This document shows, piece after piece, positions 32,678-41,674 of a stretch of 64,000 bases of DNA. The stretch is from an uncultured Oscillospiraceae bacterium (GTDB taxonomy: Bacteria; Bacillota; Clostridia; Oscillospirales; Oscillospiraceae). The notes below the pieces were generated by a model. That model made no database searches and was not told where the DNA came from. It saw only the letters and a list, made by a program, of their open reading frames with translations. Position 1 is the stretch's first letter. Each line of letters begins with the position of its first letter. Location of the stretch: assembly GCA_934622035.1 (NCBI GenBank), contig CAKTVG010000002.1, positions 62,001 to 126,000 of the forward strand, given 5' to 3'. Position numbers and translations under genes: made by a program.

Positions 32678-34180
32678 TTACAATTCCTGAAAAATGGGAA
32701 CAAGCGCCTGATAGGCGTCCTCGAAAACCTGCTTTGCATGCGCATAGACCGCGTCGCTTTCGCCGCTTGGCGTCAGCTCCTCCGTGATTTTCAGGAAGCG
32801 GTCGATGACATTGAAGTCCGAATACAGCCCGACGCCCACGCCGGCGGTAATGGCCGCGCCCATGGAGGTCGCCTCCTCCAGAATGTTCGGCAGGCGCACG
32901 GGAATGTGCATTACCTCGGCAAGGATTTGCAGCCAGCTTTCGTTTCTCGCGCCGCCGCCGACGGCGACCAGGCTGTCGATGACCGCCCCGTTTCTGCGGT
33001 ACGTCTCGAGAATGATATCCAAATTCATAGCGACGCCCTCCATCACGGCGCGGAGCATATGCGCCCGGCTGTGATTCATGGTCAGGCCGAGGAAGGTGCC
33101 GCGCGCCTTGTCGTTCCAGCGGGGGCTGCGCTCGCCCATCAGATAGGGAAGATAGTAAAGTCCCTCCGCACCGGCGGGAATCCGCGAAACCTCGCGGTTG
33201 ATCTCGCGATAGATTTCCCCCTTGCTCTTCGGCACGTCCCGGTACAGCTCGCGCACCGCCCAGCTCAGGCTGCCGCTGCCGCACTGCATTGTTCCGCAGG
33301 GGAGGGTGTAGCCTGGGACGATGTGGGCAAAATTGAAGGTCGCCATCGTTTCGTCGTCGAACAGCGGCGTCTCCGAGGCGAAGGAAATCCAGGAGGAGGT
33401 GCCCATGCAGCAGTTGGCAATGCCGGGGCGCACCGCGCCGGTGCCGACCGCCGCGCAGGCGCCGTCGCCGCCGCCGATGACGACGGGCGTGCCCTCCAGC
33501 AGTCCTGTCAGCGCTGCGGCCTGCTTCGTGACGCGGCCCGCCAGCTCGACGGAGGAGTGCATTTCCGGAAGCTTGTCCGCGTCCAGCCCGCAGAGCCGGA
33601 CCAGCTCCTCGGACCACTCGCGCTGCGTGATATCCATCAGGCAGGTGGAGGAGGCGTCGGAATAATCCGTCAGGAAGGCCCCGGTGAGCTTGAGCAGAAT
33701 ATAGTCCTTCACATTGAGCGTTTTATAGGTCTTTTTGTAGATTTCCGGCCTGTTTTCCTTGATCCACATCAGCTTTGTCGCGGTATAGGAGGCGCTGAGG
33801 CGGTGGCCCGTGGTGTGATAGAACTCCTTCGGGTCAATGCGCTGCGCCAGTGCGGCGGCCTGCGGCATGGAGCGCATGTCCGCCCAGATCATGGCGGGGA
33901 AGAGTGCGTTTCCCTCCCGGTCCACGCAGAGGCAGGCCATCATGGTTCCGCTGAAGGAAACGGCGGCGACATCCGCCGGGGAGATTCCGTTCAGAAGCTC
34001 CTGTGTGCTCTCGCAGATGGCCTTCCACCAGGCGTCGGCATCCTGATCAATCCAGGTACCGTGCTCGACGTGCAGCGCATACGGATAGGTGACGCTTTTG
34101 ACCAGCGTGCCCTCGGCGGTAAAGAGCGTTGCTTTATTGCCTGAGGTTCCGAGGTCGTGGGCAAGCAAATAAGTTGGCAT
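32678..34180 (-). CDS. FGGY-family carbohydrate kinase, xylulokinase-like
   Basis: The 500-residue kinase has the N-terminal phosphate site LAHDLGTSGNKATLF, the sugar-site WADMRSM segment, DYSDASSTCLMDI, the ATP site VIGGGDGACAAVGTGAV and the C-terminal VAVGGGARNESWLQILAEV. This layout is closest to XylB/L-xylulokinase and AraB-type enzymes; the actual sugar or polyol is not determined by sequence. AAAGGAG lies before the ATG. It is the second gene of the leftward arm of the carbohydrate locus, 21 nt from the alcohol dehydrogenase gene. Confidence 0.87.
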   Translation of the reverse strand: MPTYLLAHDLGTSGNKATLFTAEGTLVKSVTYPYALHVEHGTWIDQDADAWWKAICESTQELLNGISPADVAAVSFSGTMMACLCVDREGNALFPAMIWADMRSMPQAAALAQRIDPKEFYHTTGHRLSASYTATKLMWIKENRPEIYKKTYKTLNVKDYILLKLTGAFLTDYSDASSTCLMDITQREWSEELVRLCGLDADKLPEMHSSVELAGRVTKQAAALTGLLEGTPVVIGGGDGACAAVGTGAVRPGIANCCMGTSSWISFASETPLFDDETMATFNFAHIVPGYTLPCGTMQCGSGSLSWAVRELYRDVPKSKGEIYREINREVSRIPAGAEGLYYLPYLMGERSPRWNDKARGTFLGLTMNHSRAHMLRAVMEGVAMNLDIILETYRRNGAVIDSLVAVGGGARNESWLQILAEVMHIPVRLPNILEEATSMGAAITAGVGVGLYSDFNVIDRFLKITEELTPSGESDAVYAHAKQVFEDAYQALVPIFQEL

Positions 34181-34201
34181 AGCGGGCGACTCCTTTCTCT
34201 T

Positions 34202-35227
34202 CTAAAAGCGGATGACCATTTTCAGTGCGGGCTCGCGGTTGGCGATTGCCGCAAAGGCGCGGTCAATTTCGGAAAACGGAAAGACATGAGAAATGAACTG
34301 TTTCGGCTCCAGAACGCCGCTGCGGATCCAGAAAATGATCTGCGCGTGCGCCTCGGCCTCCGCCTTTTTGGAGGGAAACTGATGAAACTGAAGCGTCCAA
34401 TTGTGCGGACAGCGGCTCCAGTCCAGGCGGTAGTCGGTCACGGGCGAAATACCATAGACGCAGATTTTTCCCTCGTCAACCAGGCAGTCCAGGGCAAGAT
34501 TCATCAGATCGTTATAGCCGACGGCGTCGAGCACATAGTCTATCCCGTCCGGGCAGACGGAGCGGATGGCCTGCGTGATCTCGCAGGCGGCGGTGTTGAA
34601 AACATGGTCCGCGCCGAGCGCTTTTGCAAGCGCCAGCTTCTCCTCGTGGCGATCCATGGCAATGACCGGCCCGATGCCAAGCAGCTTGGCGAACCGCACG
34701 AAGCTCAGGCCAACCGGCCCCATGCCGAACACCAGCAGGCTTTTGTTCGGCTTGAGGTCGAACTGCTTCAGCGTGCTGAGCACCTCGCGGAAGGTGATGA
34801 TCATCGCGCTGTCCACCGGGTCGAAATCGGCAGGGAGCTTGCACTGGCCATAGGCGAAGGGCGCGGGCAGAATGCCGTCGGCCTCCTGCGCCTGCGCGTC
34901 GGTTACGATATTATATTCGGAATAGGTGCCCCAGCCGGAGGTGTAGCCCTCGGGAACGTCGCTCCAATAGGGCATCAGGACAAGATCCCCCGGCCGGAAG
35001 CTGCGCACCTTACTGCCGGCGGCAACCACGCGGCCGACGCCCTCGTGACCCAGCACGACGGGATACGTATCGATTCCTTTGAATTTCCCGTGGATGATCT
35101 TCGTGTCGGTGCCAGTGCAGACGCCGCAGCTTTCCAGCTTGACCAACGCGTCATACTCCCCGTATTCCGGCATGGGGAGCTCCGCAAAGCCGCAGCTGTG
35201 ATCCTTGTATACGACATAGCTCTTCAA
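34202..35227 (-). CDS. Zinc-dependent medium-chain alcohol/polyol dehydrogenase
   Basis: The 341-residue protein is an MDR dehydrogenase: ESCGVCTGTDTKIIHG contributes the catalytic zinc Cys, VLGHEGVGRVVAAG the His-Glu pair, and the cofactor fold has VFGMGPVGLSFVRFAKLLG with MDRHEEK after it, whose Asp suggests NAD preference. The four-cysteine structural-zinc lobe of some family members is absent. The likely substrate is a polyol, given two FGGY kinases in the locus. It starts at TTG 35227 with GAAGGGAT upstream, behind a consensus promoter. Confidence 0.87.
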   Translation of the reverse strand: MKSYVVYKDHSCGFAELPMPEYGEYDALVKLESCGVCTGTDTKIIHGKFKGIDTYPVVLGHEGVGRVVAAGSKVRSFRPGDLVLMPYWSDVPEGYTSGWGTYSEYNIVTDAQAQEADGILPAPFAYGQCKLPADFDPVDSAMIITFREVLSTLKQFDLKPNKSLLVFGMGPVGLSFVRFAKLLGIGPVIAMDRHEEKLALAKALGADHVFNTAACEITQAIRSVCPDGIDYVLDAVGYNDLMNLALDCLVDEGKICVYGISPVTDYRLDWSRCPHNWTLQFHQFPSKKAEAEAHAQIIFWIRSGVLEPKQFISHVFPFSEIDRAFAAIANREPALKMVIRF

Positions 35228-35270
35228 ATGTTATCCCTTCCTTCCTGTACGGTTGATTCCTCTTGCTTCG

Positions 35271-35299
35271 ATTATAACGGGAGAAAAGCGGAAAGTCAA
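35271..35299 (-). promoter_or_regulatory. Promoter of the dehydrogenase/kinase/SMP-30/MATE arm
   Basis: On the minus strand TTGACT (35299-35294), 17-bp spacer, TATAAT (35276-35271). Confidence 0.8.
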
Positions 35300-35305
35300 T
35301 ATAAA

Positions 35306-35315
35306 TGTTCGTACA
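35306..35315 (+). promoter_or_regulatory. Operator dyad TGTTCGTACA, site 1
   Basis: It sits within ATGTTCGTACAT, just upstream of the -35 box of the leftward promoter. It matches the TGTYCGWACA pattern shared with sites at 35467 and 41180. Confidence 0.6.
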
Positions 35316-35419
35316 TACGGTCATTCGGTATATCTAACAGAAATGACAATGGTTTTTTGTGCAAGTAAACCAAATTATCTCGATTTTACCAAAATCTGAG
35401 CACTTTTTGTCAAAATCGC

Positions 35420-35448
35420 TTGCTTTTCAAAAAACGCCGTGCTATACT
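35420..35448 (+). promoter_or_regulatory. Promoter of the kinase/ABC importer arm
   Basis: TTGCTT (35420-35425), 17-bp spacer, TATACT (35443-35448). Confidence 0.72.
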
Positions 35449-35466
35449 GTAGAAGCATTGATTGAA

Positions 35467-35476
35467 TGTACGGACA
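35467..35476 (-). promoter_or_regulatory. Operator dyad TGTCCGTACA, site 2
   Basis: It reads TGTACGGACA on the plus strand, about 12-20 nt past the expected transcription start of the rightward arm, where a bound repressor would block elongation. Confidence 0.6.
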
Positions 35477-35536
35477 AAGCAAGGCCGGGATGCACGCCGC
35501 CTGCCGCGTCCATCTCGATAAAGGAGAGCCAAGCGA

Positions 35537-37018
35537 ATGAAAGACTATATTCTGGGCATTGACCAAGGGTCAACCGGCTCGAAGGTGCTGGTTGTAAACG
35601 CAAGGGGCGAGGTGGTATGCAGCGCATACCGCGGAATTGAAAGCTATTATCCCCACGAGGGCTGGGTGGAGCACGACCCGGAGGCCGTGTGGCAGTCGGT
35701 CCGGGAGGCGATTCTGGAGGTCGCGGAAAAATTTGACCTGCATCAGATCCGCGCCATCGGCATTACCAACCAGAGAGAAACGACCCTTCTCTGGGAGCGC
35801 GCCACGGGCCGTGCGCTTACCCCCGCGGTGAGCTGGCAGTGCGTCCGCAGTCAGACCATTGTGGAGCACTGGATGCAGTGGAGCGAGGAAATCACGGAGA
35901 TTACGGGTCTTCCCTGCCACACCTATTATTCCGCCAGCAAAATCGCCTGGCTCCTACAGGAGAATCCCGGCCTGCGCGAGCGCTGCGAAGCCGGAGAAAT
36001 CTGCTTCGGCACGATCAACACCTGGATCCTCTGGAAGCTGACCGGCGGCAAATCCCACCTGACCGACACCTCCAACGCCGGACGGACCATGTTCTTTGAC
36101 GTCCACAAGGCACAGTGGAGCGAGGATCTGATAGAAAAGTTCCAAATTCCGAAGGCCATTCTGCCGGGCGTGCTGCCCTGCGACGCCGAATTCGGCATGG
36201 CCGTCGAGCCGAAGGAGGCCTTCGCGGAGCCGGTTCCGGTCATGGCCTCCATCGGCGACCAGATGAGCGCCCTGTTCGGGCAGGCCTGCTTCTCCCGCGG
36301 CGAGGCAAAGTGCTCCATCGGCACCTGTCTGAACCTCGTGACCTACACCGGCGAGTATGCCGTACCGCAGTGCGGCCTTTATCCCGCCATCGCAAGCCAT
36401 GACGGCGGAGCGCTGACCTATGAAATCGAAGGCGGCGTCAATGTTGCCGGCTCGGTCAGCGAATGGCTGGTGCACCAGCTCGGCGTGGCAGGAAGTCCGC
36501 AGGAGGTCAGCGAGCTGGCCTCACAGGTGGACGGCGCCGACGGCGCGTATTTCGTTCCCGCCTTCGGCGGCCTGTTCGCCCCGCATTGGAACAGCGGCGC
36601 GCGCGGCCTCATCATCGGCCTGTCCCGCTTCCACGACAAGCGCCACATCTGCCGCGCCGCCGTGGAGTCCATTGCGCTGCAAACCAACGACATCATCGAA
36701 CTGCTGCGCGGCTCCTTCGGCGTGGATATCAAGGTCCTGCGCGTGGACGGCGGCGTGGCAAAGAGCGACTTCATCATGCAGCTCATGGCAAACATCCTCA
36801 ACTGCCGCATAGAGCGTCCCGCCAACACCGACCGCACGCCCATGGGCGCGGTGTATCTGGCAGGTCTTTCCTCCAGGCTCTGGAAGGACCGGCAGGAGCT
36901 GCGCGGCCTCTGGGTGCTGGACAAGGCCTTCGAGCCTGCGATGGACGCGCAGAAGCGCCAGGCGCTGATCGAAGGCTGGCAGGAGGCCGTGAAGCGCTCC
37001 TTCGACTGGGTGAAATAA
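35537..37018 (+). CDS. FGGY-family kinase, glycerol-kinase-like
   Basis: The 493-residue kinase resembles GlpK: GIDQGSTGSKVLVVN phosphate loop, ITNQRETTLLWERATGR, SWQCVRS, a TDTSNAGRTMFFD substrate loop, ASIGDQMSALFGQACF and the ATP-binding LRVDGGVAKSDFIMQLMANIL. Glycerol itself is doubtful because the gene heads an operon with an Rbs-type importer and a DeoC-like aldolase rather than glpF/glpD. AAAGGAGAG precedes the ATG. It is the first gene of the rightward arm, 19 nt before the ABC ATPase gene. Confidence 0.88.
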   Translation: MKDYILGIDQGSTGSKVLVVNARGEVVCSAYRGIESYYPHEGWVEHDPEAVWQSVREAILEVAEKFDLHQIRAIGITNQRETTLLWERATGRALTPAVSWQCVRSQTIVEHWMQWSEEITEITGLPCHTYYSASKIAWLLQENPGLRERCEAGEICFGTINTWILWKLTGGKSHLTDTSNAGRTMFFDVHKAQWSEDLIEKFQIPKAILPGVLPCDAEFGMAVEPKEAFAEPVPVMASIGDQMSALFGQACFSRGEAKCSIGTCLNLVTYTGEYAVPQCGLYPAIASHDGGALTYEIEGGVNVAGSVSEWLVHQLGVAGSPQEVSELASQVDGADGAYFVPAFGGLFAPHWNSGARGLIIGLSRFHDKRHICRAAVESIALQTNDIIELLRGSFGVDIKVLRVDGGVAKSDFIMQLMANILNCRIERPANTDRTPMGAVYLAGLSSRLWKDRQELRGLWVLDKAFEPAMDAQKRQALIEGWQEAVKRSFDWVK

Positions 37019-37036
37019 GAAAGAGAGGAAGCAAAA

Positions 37037-38551
37037 ATGGCGAATACCTGTCTTGAATTCAAAAATATCTGCATGGAATTCCCCGGCGTAAAGGCGCTGA
37101 GCGACGTCTCCTTTACCATCAACGCCGGAGAAACCCACGCGCTGATGGGGGCAAACGGCGCGGGCAAATCGACCCTGATCAAAATTCTCGCCCGCGTGTA
37201 TCAGCAGACCTCCGGCGACGTTATCCTCAACGGTGAAAATCTGAACAAAGTGACTGCCGGAACGATCCGTGAGCACGGCATCGAGTTCATTTTCCAGGAG
37301 CTGGAGCTGGTGCCCGGCTTCACCGTCGCGCAGAACATCATGATCGGCGTGGAGCCGCGCAAGGGCGGTATGGTGGACTGGAAGGCGATGAACGCCGCCG
37401 CGCAGCAGGCGCTGGACGATTTCATGCCCGGCGTCGTGGATGCCACGGAATCCATCGACAATCTGTCCGTGGCAAAGCAGCAGCTGGTCTGCATCGTCCG
37501 CGCGCTCTCCAGAAACCCGAAAATTCTGGTGCTCGACGAGCCGACCAGCCGTCTGAGCGCCGCAGAAACCGAAGCCCTGTTTGAGGCGATCCGCCGCGTG
37601 CGTGCGCGGCAGGAAATTACGATCATCTACATTTCCCACCGCCTGGAGGAGCTGTTCAAGATCTGCGACTGCGTCACGATCCTGCGCGACGGCGTCTACA
37701 CCGGCACCTGGCCTCTGCGCGAGATGACCGAGGAGGACATCGTCTTCCGCATGGTCGGTCAGGTGCAGCGGAATCACCGGCATCTCCCGCCCGCGCCGGA
37801 AATGCTGGCCAGGGAGAGCATCTTTGAGGTTGCGCATCTCCGCCTGCCCGGCGTGATCGACGACGTCTCCTTCTCCGTCCGTCCGGGAGAAATTCTTGCG
37901 CTGACCGGCGCCGTGGGCGCGAAGAAGACGGAAATCTTCGAGGCCATTATGGGCATTCGCCCCGGCAGCAGCGGAAGCATTCAGATTCACGGCAAGGAAG
38001 TGAAGATCAGCGGCCCGCGCTCGGCAAAAAAGCACGGCATCTGCCTGATCCCGGAGGACAGACGCAAAAACGGCATCATTCAGGATTTCTCCGTCCGGGA
38101 AAACACCACCTATGCCTTTTTGAAAAACTACGTCAATTCTCTGGGACTGATCCGGCAGGCAAAGGAGCGCACCATGGTGCAGGAGCTCTGCTCCCGCCTG
38201 CAGGTCAAGACCCCCGGCACCGAGGTCGCCGTCAAAACGCTCTCCGGCGGCAATATTCAAAAGGTGGTCGTCGGGAAATGGGTCGTGGGCGACAGTGAGA
38301 TTTATTTCTTTGACGAGCCGACGGTCGGCATCGACGTGCGCGGCAAGAGCGAAATCTACGACCTGATCCGCGAGCTTGCCGCGCAGGGCAAGGCCGTCGT
38401 CGTCGCCTCCTCCGAGATCGACGAGGCGATCGACATCAGCGACCATATGGTTATTCTCTACAACGGCCGTGTCGTTGCCCGAATCGTTTCCTGCGAGGCG
38501 CAGCACGAGGAGGTCGTCCGCCTGACGATGGGAGGTAGCATCCATGATTAA
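37037..38551 (+). CDS. Rbs/Mgl-type sugar ABC importer ATPase (two nucleotide-binding domains)
   Basis: The 504-residue protein contains two fused ABC domains as in RbsA/MglA. The first has Walker A GANGAGKST near residue 37, signature LSVAKQQ and Walker B ILVLDEPTS. The second has GAVGAKKTE in place of the usual GLxGAGRTE, signature KTLSGGNIQKVVVGKW and IYFFDEPTVGIDVRGK. In these importers one site is normally degenerate, and the loss of a P-loop glycine in the second is notable. It powers uptake with the two permeases that follow. AGAGAGGAAG precedes the ATG. Confidence 0.93.
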   Translation: MANTCLEFKNICMEFPGVKALSDVSFTINAGETHALMGANGAGKSTLIKILARVYQQTSGDVILNGENLNKVTAGTIREHGIEFIFQELELVPGFTVAQNIMIGVEPRKGGMVDWKAMNAAAQQALDDFMPGVVDATESIDNLSVAKQQLVCIVRALSRNPKILVLDEPTSRLSAAETEALFEAIRRVRARQEITIIYISHRLEELFKICDCVTILRDGVYTGTWPLREMTEEDIVFRMVGQVQRNHRHLPPAPEMLARESIFEVAHLRLPGVIDDVSFSVRPGEILALTGAVGAKKTEIFEAIMGIRPGSSGSIQIHGKEVKISGPRSAKKHGICLIPEDRRKNGIIQDFSVRENTTYAFLKNYVNSLGLIRQAKERTMVQELCSRLQVKTPGTEVAVKTLSGGNIQKVVVGKWVVGDSEIYFFDEPTVGIDVRGKSEIYDLIRELAAQGKAVVVASSEIDEAIDISDHMVILYNGRVVARIVSCEAQHEEVVRLTMGGSIHD

Positions 38552-39506
38552 TCAGAATAAACTCGGCAAATTTCTGGACAAATATGGCTCCATTGCCATT
38601 TTCTCCGTCATGATCCTCGTCTTCTGCGTAACGGCGAAGGGCTTTCTGACGCCGATGAACGGGATCAACATTCTGGTTCAGACCGCGCCGACGCTGATCA
38701 TGGCGCTGGGCTGCACCTTCGTCAACATGGCCGGTGAGAGCGACCTGTCGCTCGGCGGCATTGTCGGCCTGTCGGCCTCGCTGTTCTGCGGCTTTATCTC
38801 CAAGGGGCACAGCGTCTGGCTGGCCGGGCTGGTCAGCATCGGCGCAGGCGCGCTGTTCGGCGCGCTGAACGGCTTCCTCGTGTCCTATGTCGGTCTGTCC
38901 TCGTTTATCACGACGATCTCCGTCATGTTCCTGACACAGGGTCTGGAGTACGCCTACTCCGGCGGCAGCTCCCTCTGGGTGCGGGATAACCCCGTCACCA
39001 AGATCGTGACCGCCTCCGTCGGCCCGATTCCCATCATCGTCATTGCCACGGTTCTCGTGTTCATTCTGGTGTATCTGGCGCTGCACCGCACCCGCGCCGG
39101 TCTGCACATTCAGGCCGTCGGCCGCTCGCAGGACGCAGCAAAGTTCGCCGGCATCCATGTCAAGGGCATCCAGTTTCTGATGTTTGTCCTCGCGGGCGTG
39201 TTCTATGCGCTGGGCGGCGTCATCAACGCGCTGCGCTCCAACGGTGCGATCATCTATTCCGGCCAGCGGCTGCTGCTGCCGGTTCTGGCGGTAACCTATA
39301 TCGCAAAAACCATTCTCGGCACGAAACGGCCCAATGTCCCCGGCATTCTGGTAGGCGCGGTCGTGATGACCTGCATTTCCACAGCCTTCACGCTCATGGC
39401 GCTGGATTTCTACTATACCTTTATTGCACAGGGCATCGTTTTGATCATTGCCGCCATTCTGTCCGTCAGCAACCGGCGGATCATCCTTCAGGAAGACCTG
39501 AGATAA
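38544..39506 (+). CDS. Sugar ABC importer permease 1 (RbsC-like)
   Basis: The 320-residue protein of the BPD_transp_2 family has about eight to ten transmembrane helices. Recognisable segments are MALGCTFVNMAGESDLSLGGIVGLSA (the family's ID-LS-VG signature region), GALFGALNGFLVSYVGLSSFITT and the EAA-like loop GRSQDAAKFAGIHVKG that contacts the ATPase. It overlaps the ATPase gene by 8 bp with GGGAGG inside the ATPase end, so they are translationally coupled. It pairs with permease 2 to form the membrane channel. Confidence 0.92.
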   Translation: MINQNKLGKFLDKYGSIAIFSVMILVFCVTAKGFLTPMNGINILVQTAPTLIMALGCTFVNMAGESDLSLGGIVGLSASLFCGFISKGHSVWLAGLVSIGAGALFGALNGFLVSYVGLSSFITTISVMFLTQGLEYAYSGGSSLWVRDNPVTKIVTASVGPIPIIVIATVLVFILVYLALHRTRAGLHIQAVGRSQDAAKFAGIHVKGIQFLMFVLAGVFYALGGVINALRSNGAIIYSGQRLLLPVLAVTYIAKTILGTKRPNVPGILVGAVVMTCISTAFTLMALDFYYTFIAQGIVLIIAAILSVSNRRIILQEDLR

Positions 39507-39519
39507 GGAGGAGAAACGA

Positions 39520-40488
39520 ATGAAAACAGAAGTGTTGCAAAAGCGCTCCCTCGGCGCAAGGCTTGGCAGCCTGAAAACCGTTCTGGCCTATTTCGTCATG
39601 GTTTTGTTCTTCTTCCTGCTGAAGCCGGGCTATCTGAGCGGCTCCAACATCCGCACGATTCTGATTCAGACGGCGCTTCTCGGCATCATCGGCAGCGGCA
39701 TGACGCTCGCCATGTTTACCGGCGGCGTGGACATGTCGGTCGGCGCCGTCGCCGGTGTCTCCACCCTTGCAGCGCTGTATGACGTTGCCTACGGCCACAT
39801 GCCGCTGGCGGTCGGCCTGCTGCTCGGCTTCGGCATTGCCATCGGCATCGGCCTGATCAACGGCTTCTGCGTTTCGCGTCTGGGCGTCGCCCCCTTCGTG
39901 GCGACGCTGGGAACGATGTTCCTGGCGCAGGGCATGCAGTACATGTTCTCCGACGGCGGCCAGGCAGTGTCCTACGGCATCCCGGCGAGCTTCACCTTCC
40001 TCGGCGCGGGCAGCCTCGGCCCCATCCCCATGCCAATCATCATCTATCTGGTCGTATTTGCGGTGCTCTTCGTGGTGACGGAGCTTGCGCCCGCCGGGCG
40101 GTATTTCCGCGGAACGGGCCTGAACCAGTTCGCCTCCGAGCTTTCCGGTGTACGCATCCGCATGTATACCCTGCTGTCCTATGTGATTTGCAGCATTACC
40201 GCGGCGATTCTCGGACTGGTGCTGTGCGCGTCGCAGTCCTACGCCTCGCCGGATCATGGCAGCTCCTTTATGATGGACTCGCTTCTGACGGTTCTGCTCG
40301 GCAAAACGCTGATCAACAACAAGGTTTCCATCTACGCGACCGCCTTCGGCGCGCTCTTCCTGCGTTCCTTTGAGAACGGACTGTCCATGATCGGCCTTCC
40401 GGTCACGCTGCTGAATGTGTGCAAGGGCATTCTGCTGATTGCCATTTTGCTGCTGACCTGGCTGGCGGGCCGCAAAAAGAAATCATAA
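39520..40488 (+). CDS. Sugar ABC importer permease 2 (RbsC-like)
   Basis: The 322-residue protein is a second BPD_transp_2 permease: GSGMTLAMFTGGVDMSVGAVAGVST, GIAIGIGLINGFCVSRLGVAPFVATLG and GTGLNQFASELSGVRIR (cytoplasmic coupling loop). The two permeases are only moderately alike, suggesting a heterodimer, as in some Firmicutes and Actinobacteria sugar systems. AAGGAGGAG precedes the ATG, 13 nt after permease 1. Confidence 0.92.
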   Translation: MKTEVLQKRSLGARLGSLKTVLAYFVMVLFFFLLKPGYLSGSNIRTILIQTALLGIIGSGMTLAMFTGGVDMSVGAVAGVSTLAALYDVAYGHMPLAVGLLLGFGIAIGIGLINGFCVSRLGVAPFVATLGTMFLAQGMQYMFSDGGQAVSYGIPASFTFLGAGSLGPIPMPIIIYLVVFAVLFVVTELAPAGRYFRGTGLNQFASELSGVRIRMYTLLSYVICSITAAILGLVLCASQSYASPDHGSSFMMDSLLTVLLGKTLINNKVSIYATAFGALFLRSFENGLSMIGLPVTLLNVCKGILLIAILLLTWLAGRKKKS

Positions 40489-40514
40489 CTCACAAAAAGG
40501 GAGGAACAAAAACC

Positions 40515-41171
40515 ATGAGAACAGACTACGAATTTGCGCGGTATGTTGACTCGACGCTGCTCAAGCAGGACGCGAGCGAGGAACAGATCCGTGCACACCT
40601 CGAACGGGCGAAGCAGTGCCATTTCCGCACGGTCGCCATCGGCTGCACCTGGATTCCCCTGGCAAAAGAGGTTCTGGCAGGCTCCGACGTCGGAATCGAC
40701 GCGCCGATCGGCTACCCCAACGGCTACAACACCACGGAATCCAAGGTGTTTGAAACCATCGACGCCTTTGCCAAGGGCGCGACCGAGGCCGACCTGCTGA
40801 TGGACATCGCCTGGTTCAAGAGCGGCCGCTACAGCGACCTGGAGGAAGAGATCCGCCGCTTTGTCTGCGCCTGCGGCGACCATGTCAGCAAGGTCATCAT
40901 CGAAACATACTTCCTCAACGAGGCGGAGATCCGCGAGGCGACGCGCATCGTCAAGCGCGCGGGCGCGACCTTCGTCAAAACGGCGACCGGCTTCACGCCG
41001 AAGGGCGCCACTGCGGAAGACATCAAGGTCATGCTCGAGGAAGCAGGCGATTCCCTGCTGGTCAAGGCCTCCGGCGGCATCCGCAGCCGTGAATTCGCCG
41101 AAGAGCTGCTGGATCTCGGCGCAAAGCGCCTCGGCATCAGCAACGCACACAATCTGCTGTCCAAAACTTAA
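40515..41171 (+). CDS. DeoC-like class I aldolase (deoxyribose-phosphate aldolase family)
   Basis: The 218-residue TIM-barrel enzyme keeps the DERA features: DSTLLKQDAS at the N-terminus, AIGCTWIPLA, IGYPNGYNTTESKVFE, a DLLMDI strand, FVKTATGFTPKGAT with the Schiff-base lysine and LVKASGGIRSREFA with the second active-site lysine. It cleaves a deoxysugar or related phosphate to glyceraldehyde-3-P-like products. The IGYP substitution and the locus content leave open a substrate other than 2-deoxyribose-5-P. GGGAGGAAC precedes the ATG; no deoB, deoA or deoD is nearby. Confidence 0.88.
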   Translation: MRTDYEFARYVDSTLLKQDASEEQIRAHLERAKQCHFRTVAIGCTWIPLAKEVLAGSDVGIDAPIGYPNGYNTTESKVFETIDAFAKGATEADLLMDIAWFKSGRYSDLEEEIRRFVCACGDHVSKVIIETYFLNEAEIREATRIVKRAGATFVKTATGFTPKGATAEDIKVMLEEAGDSLLVKASGGIRSREFAEELLDLGAKRLGISNAHNLLSKT

Positions 41172-41179
41172 GGCTTATT

Positions 41180-41189
41180 TGTCCGAACA
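41180..41189 (+). promoter_or_regulatory. Operator dyad TGTCCGAACA, site 3
   Basis: It lies in TTTGTCCGAACAAA, a 5-bp-arm palindrome in the 50-bp gap before the cupin gene. A TATAAT at 41199-41204 immediately follows, so an internal repressed promoter for the cupin and binding-protein genes is possible. Confidence 0.6.
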
Positions 41190-41221
41190 AAAATATATTA
41201 TAATGAACGGAGGAACAAACA

Positions 41222-41635
41222 TTGAAAAAGCTATCCATCGGTGAGCTCCCCCTGTACCGCGCCGCGGCGCCCAACGTCCGGGACAATCTCGTCCTTGTGG
41301 ACGGACAGGACGGTGCAAAGAATGTGGCAATGGGCGTCGGCGTCTACAACAAGGGCCAGGCCTCTGAGTTCCACACGCACTACAACGAGGAGGAGATCAT
41401 GGTCTACCTGCGCGGCGAAGGCATCATGCGCATGGAAGATGGCACGGAGGTCGCCCTGAAGCGCGGCGACATCACCTTTGTCCCGGCGGGCGAGCCGCAC
41501 CGCCTCTTCAACACCGGCGAGGGCGAATTTGTGTTCCTGTTTGTCTATTCTCCCATGGGGCCGGAAAAGAACATCCGCAAGTGGGACATCGTTCCCGGCG
41601 AGCATCTGACTCTGGACGACCTTGTAAATCTGTAA
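41222..41635 (+). CDS. Cupin domain protein
   Basis: The 137-residue protein has both cupin motifs: EFHTHYNEEEIMVYLRGEG (motif 1, two His and a Glu) and FVPAGEPHRLFNTG (motif 2, His), which together form a metal site. Small cupins in sugar loci often act as isomerases or sensors; the role here is unknown. It begins at a TTG (41222) with CGGAGG 9 nt upstream. It sits between the aldolase and the binding-protein gene. Confidence 0.83.
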   Translation: MKKLSIGELPLYRAAAPNVRDNLVLVDGQDGAKNVAMGVGVYNKGQASEFHTHYNEEEIMVYLRGEGIMRMEDGTEVALKRGDITFVPAGEPHRLFNTGEGEFVFLFVYSPMGPEKNIRKWDIVPGEHLTLDDLVNL

Positions 41636-41674
41636 TCCGTTGAAAAACGAAAATAAATTGAGAGGAGATCTACC

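Larger units (their letters stand above)
35228..35536. promoter_or_regulatory. Divergent control region of the carbohydrate locus
   Basis: The 309 bp between the two arms hold two divergent promoters and two copies of the TGTYCGWACA dyad, described separately. No gene is present. Confidence 0.75.
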
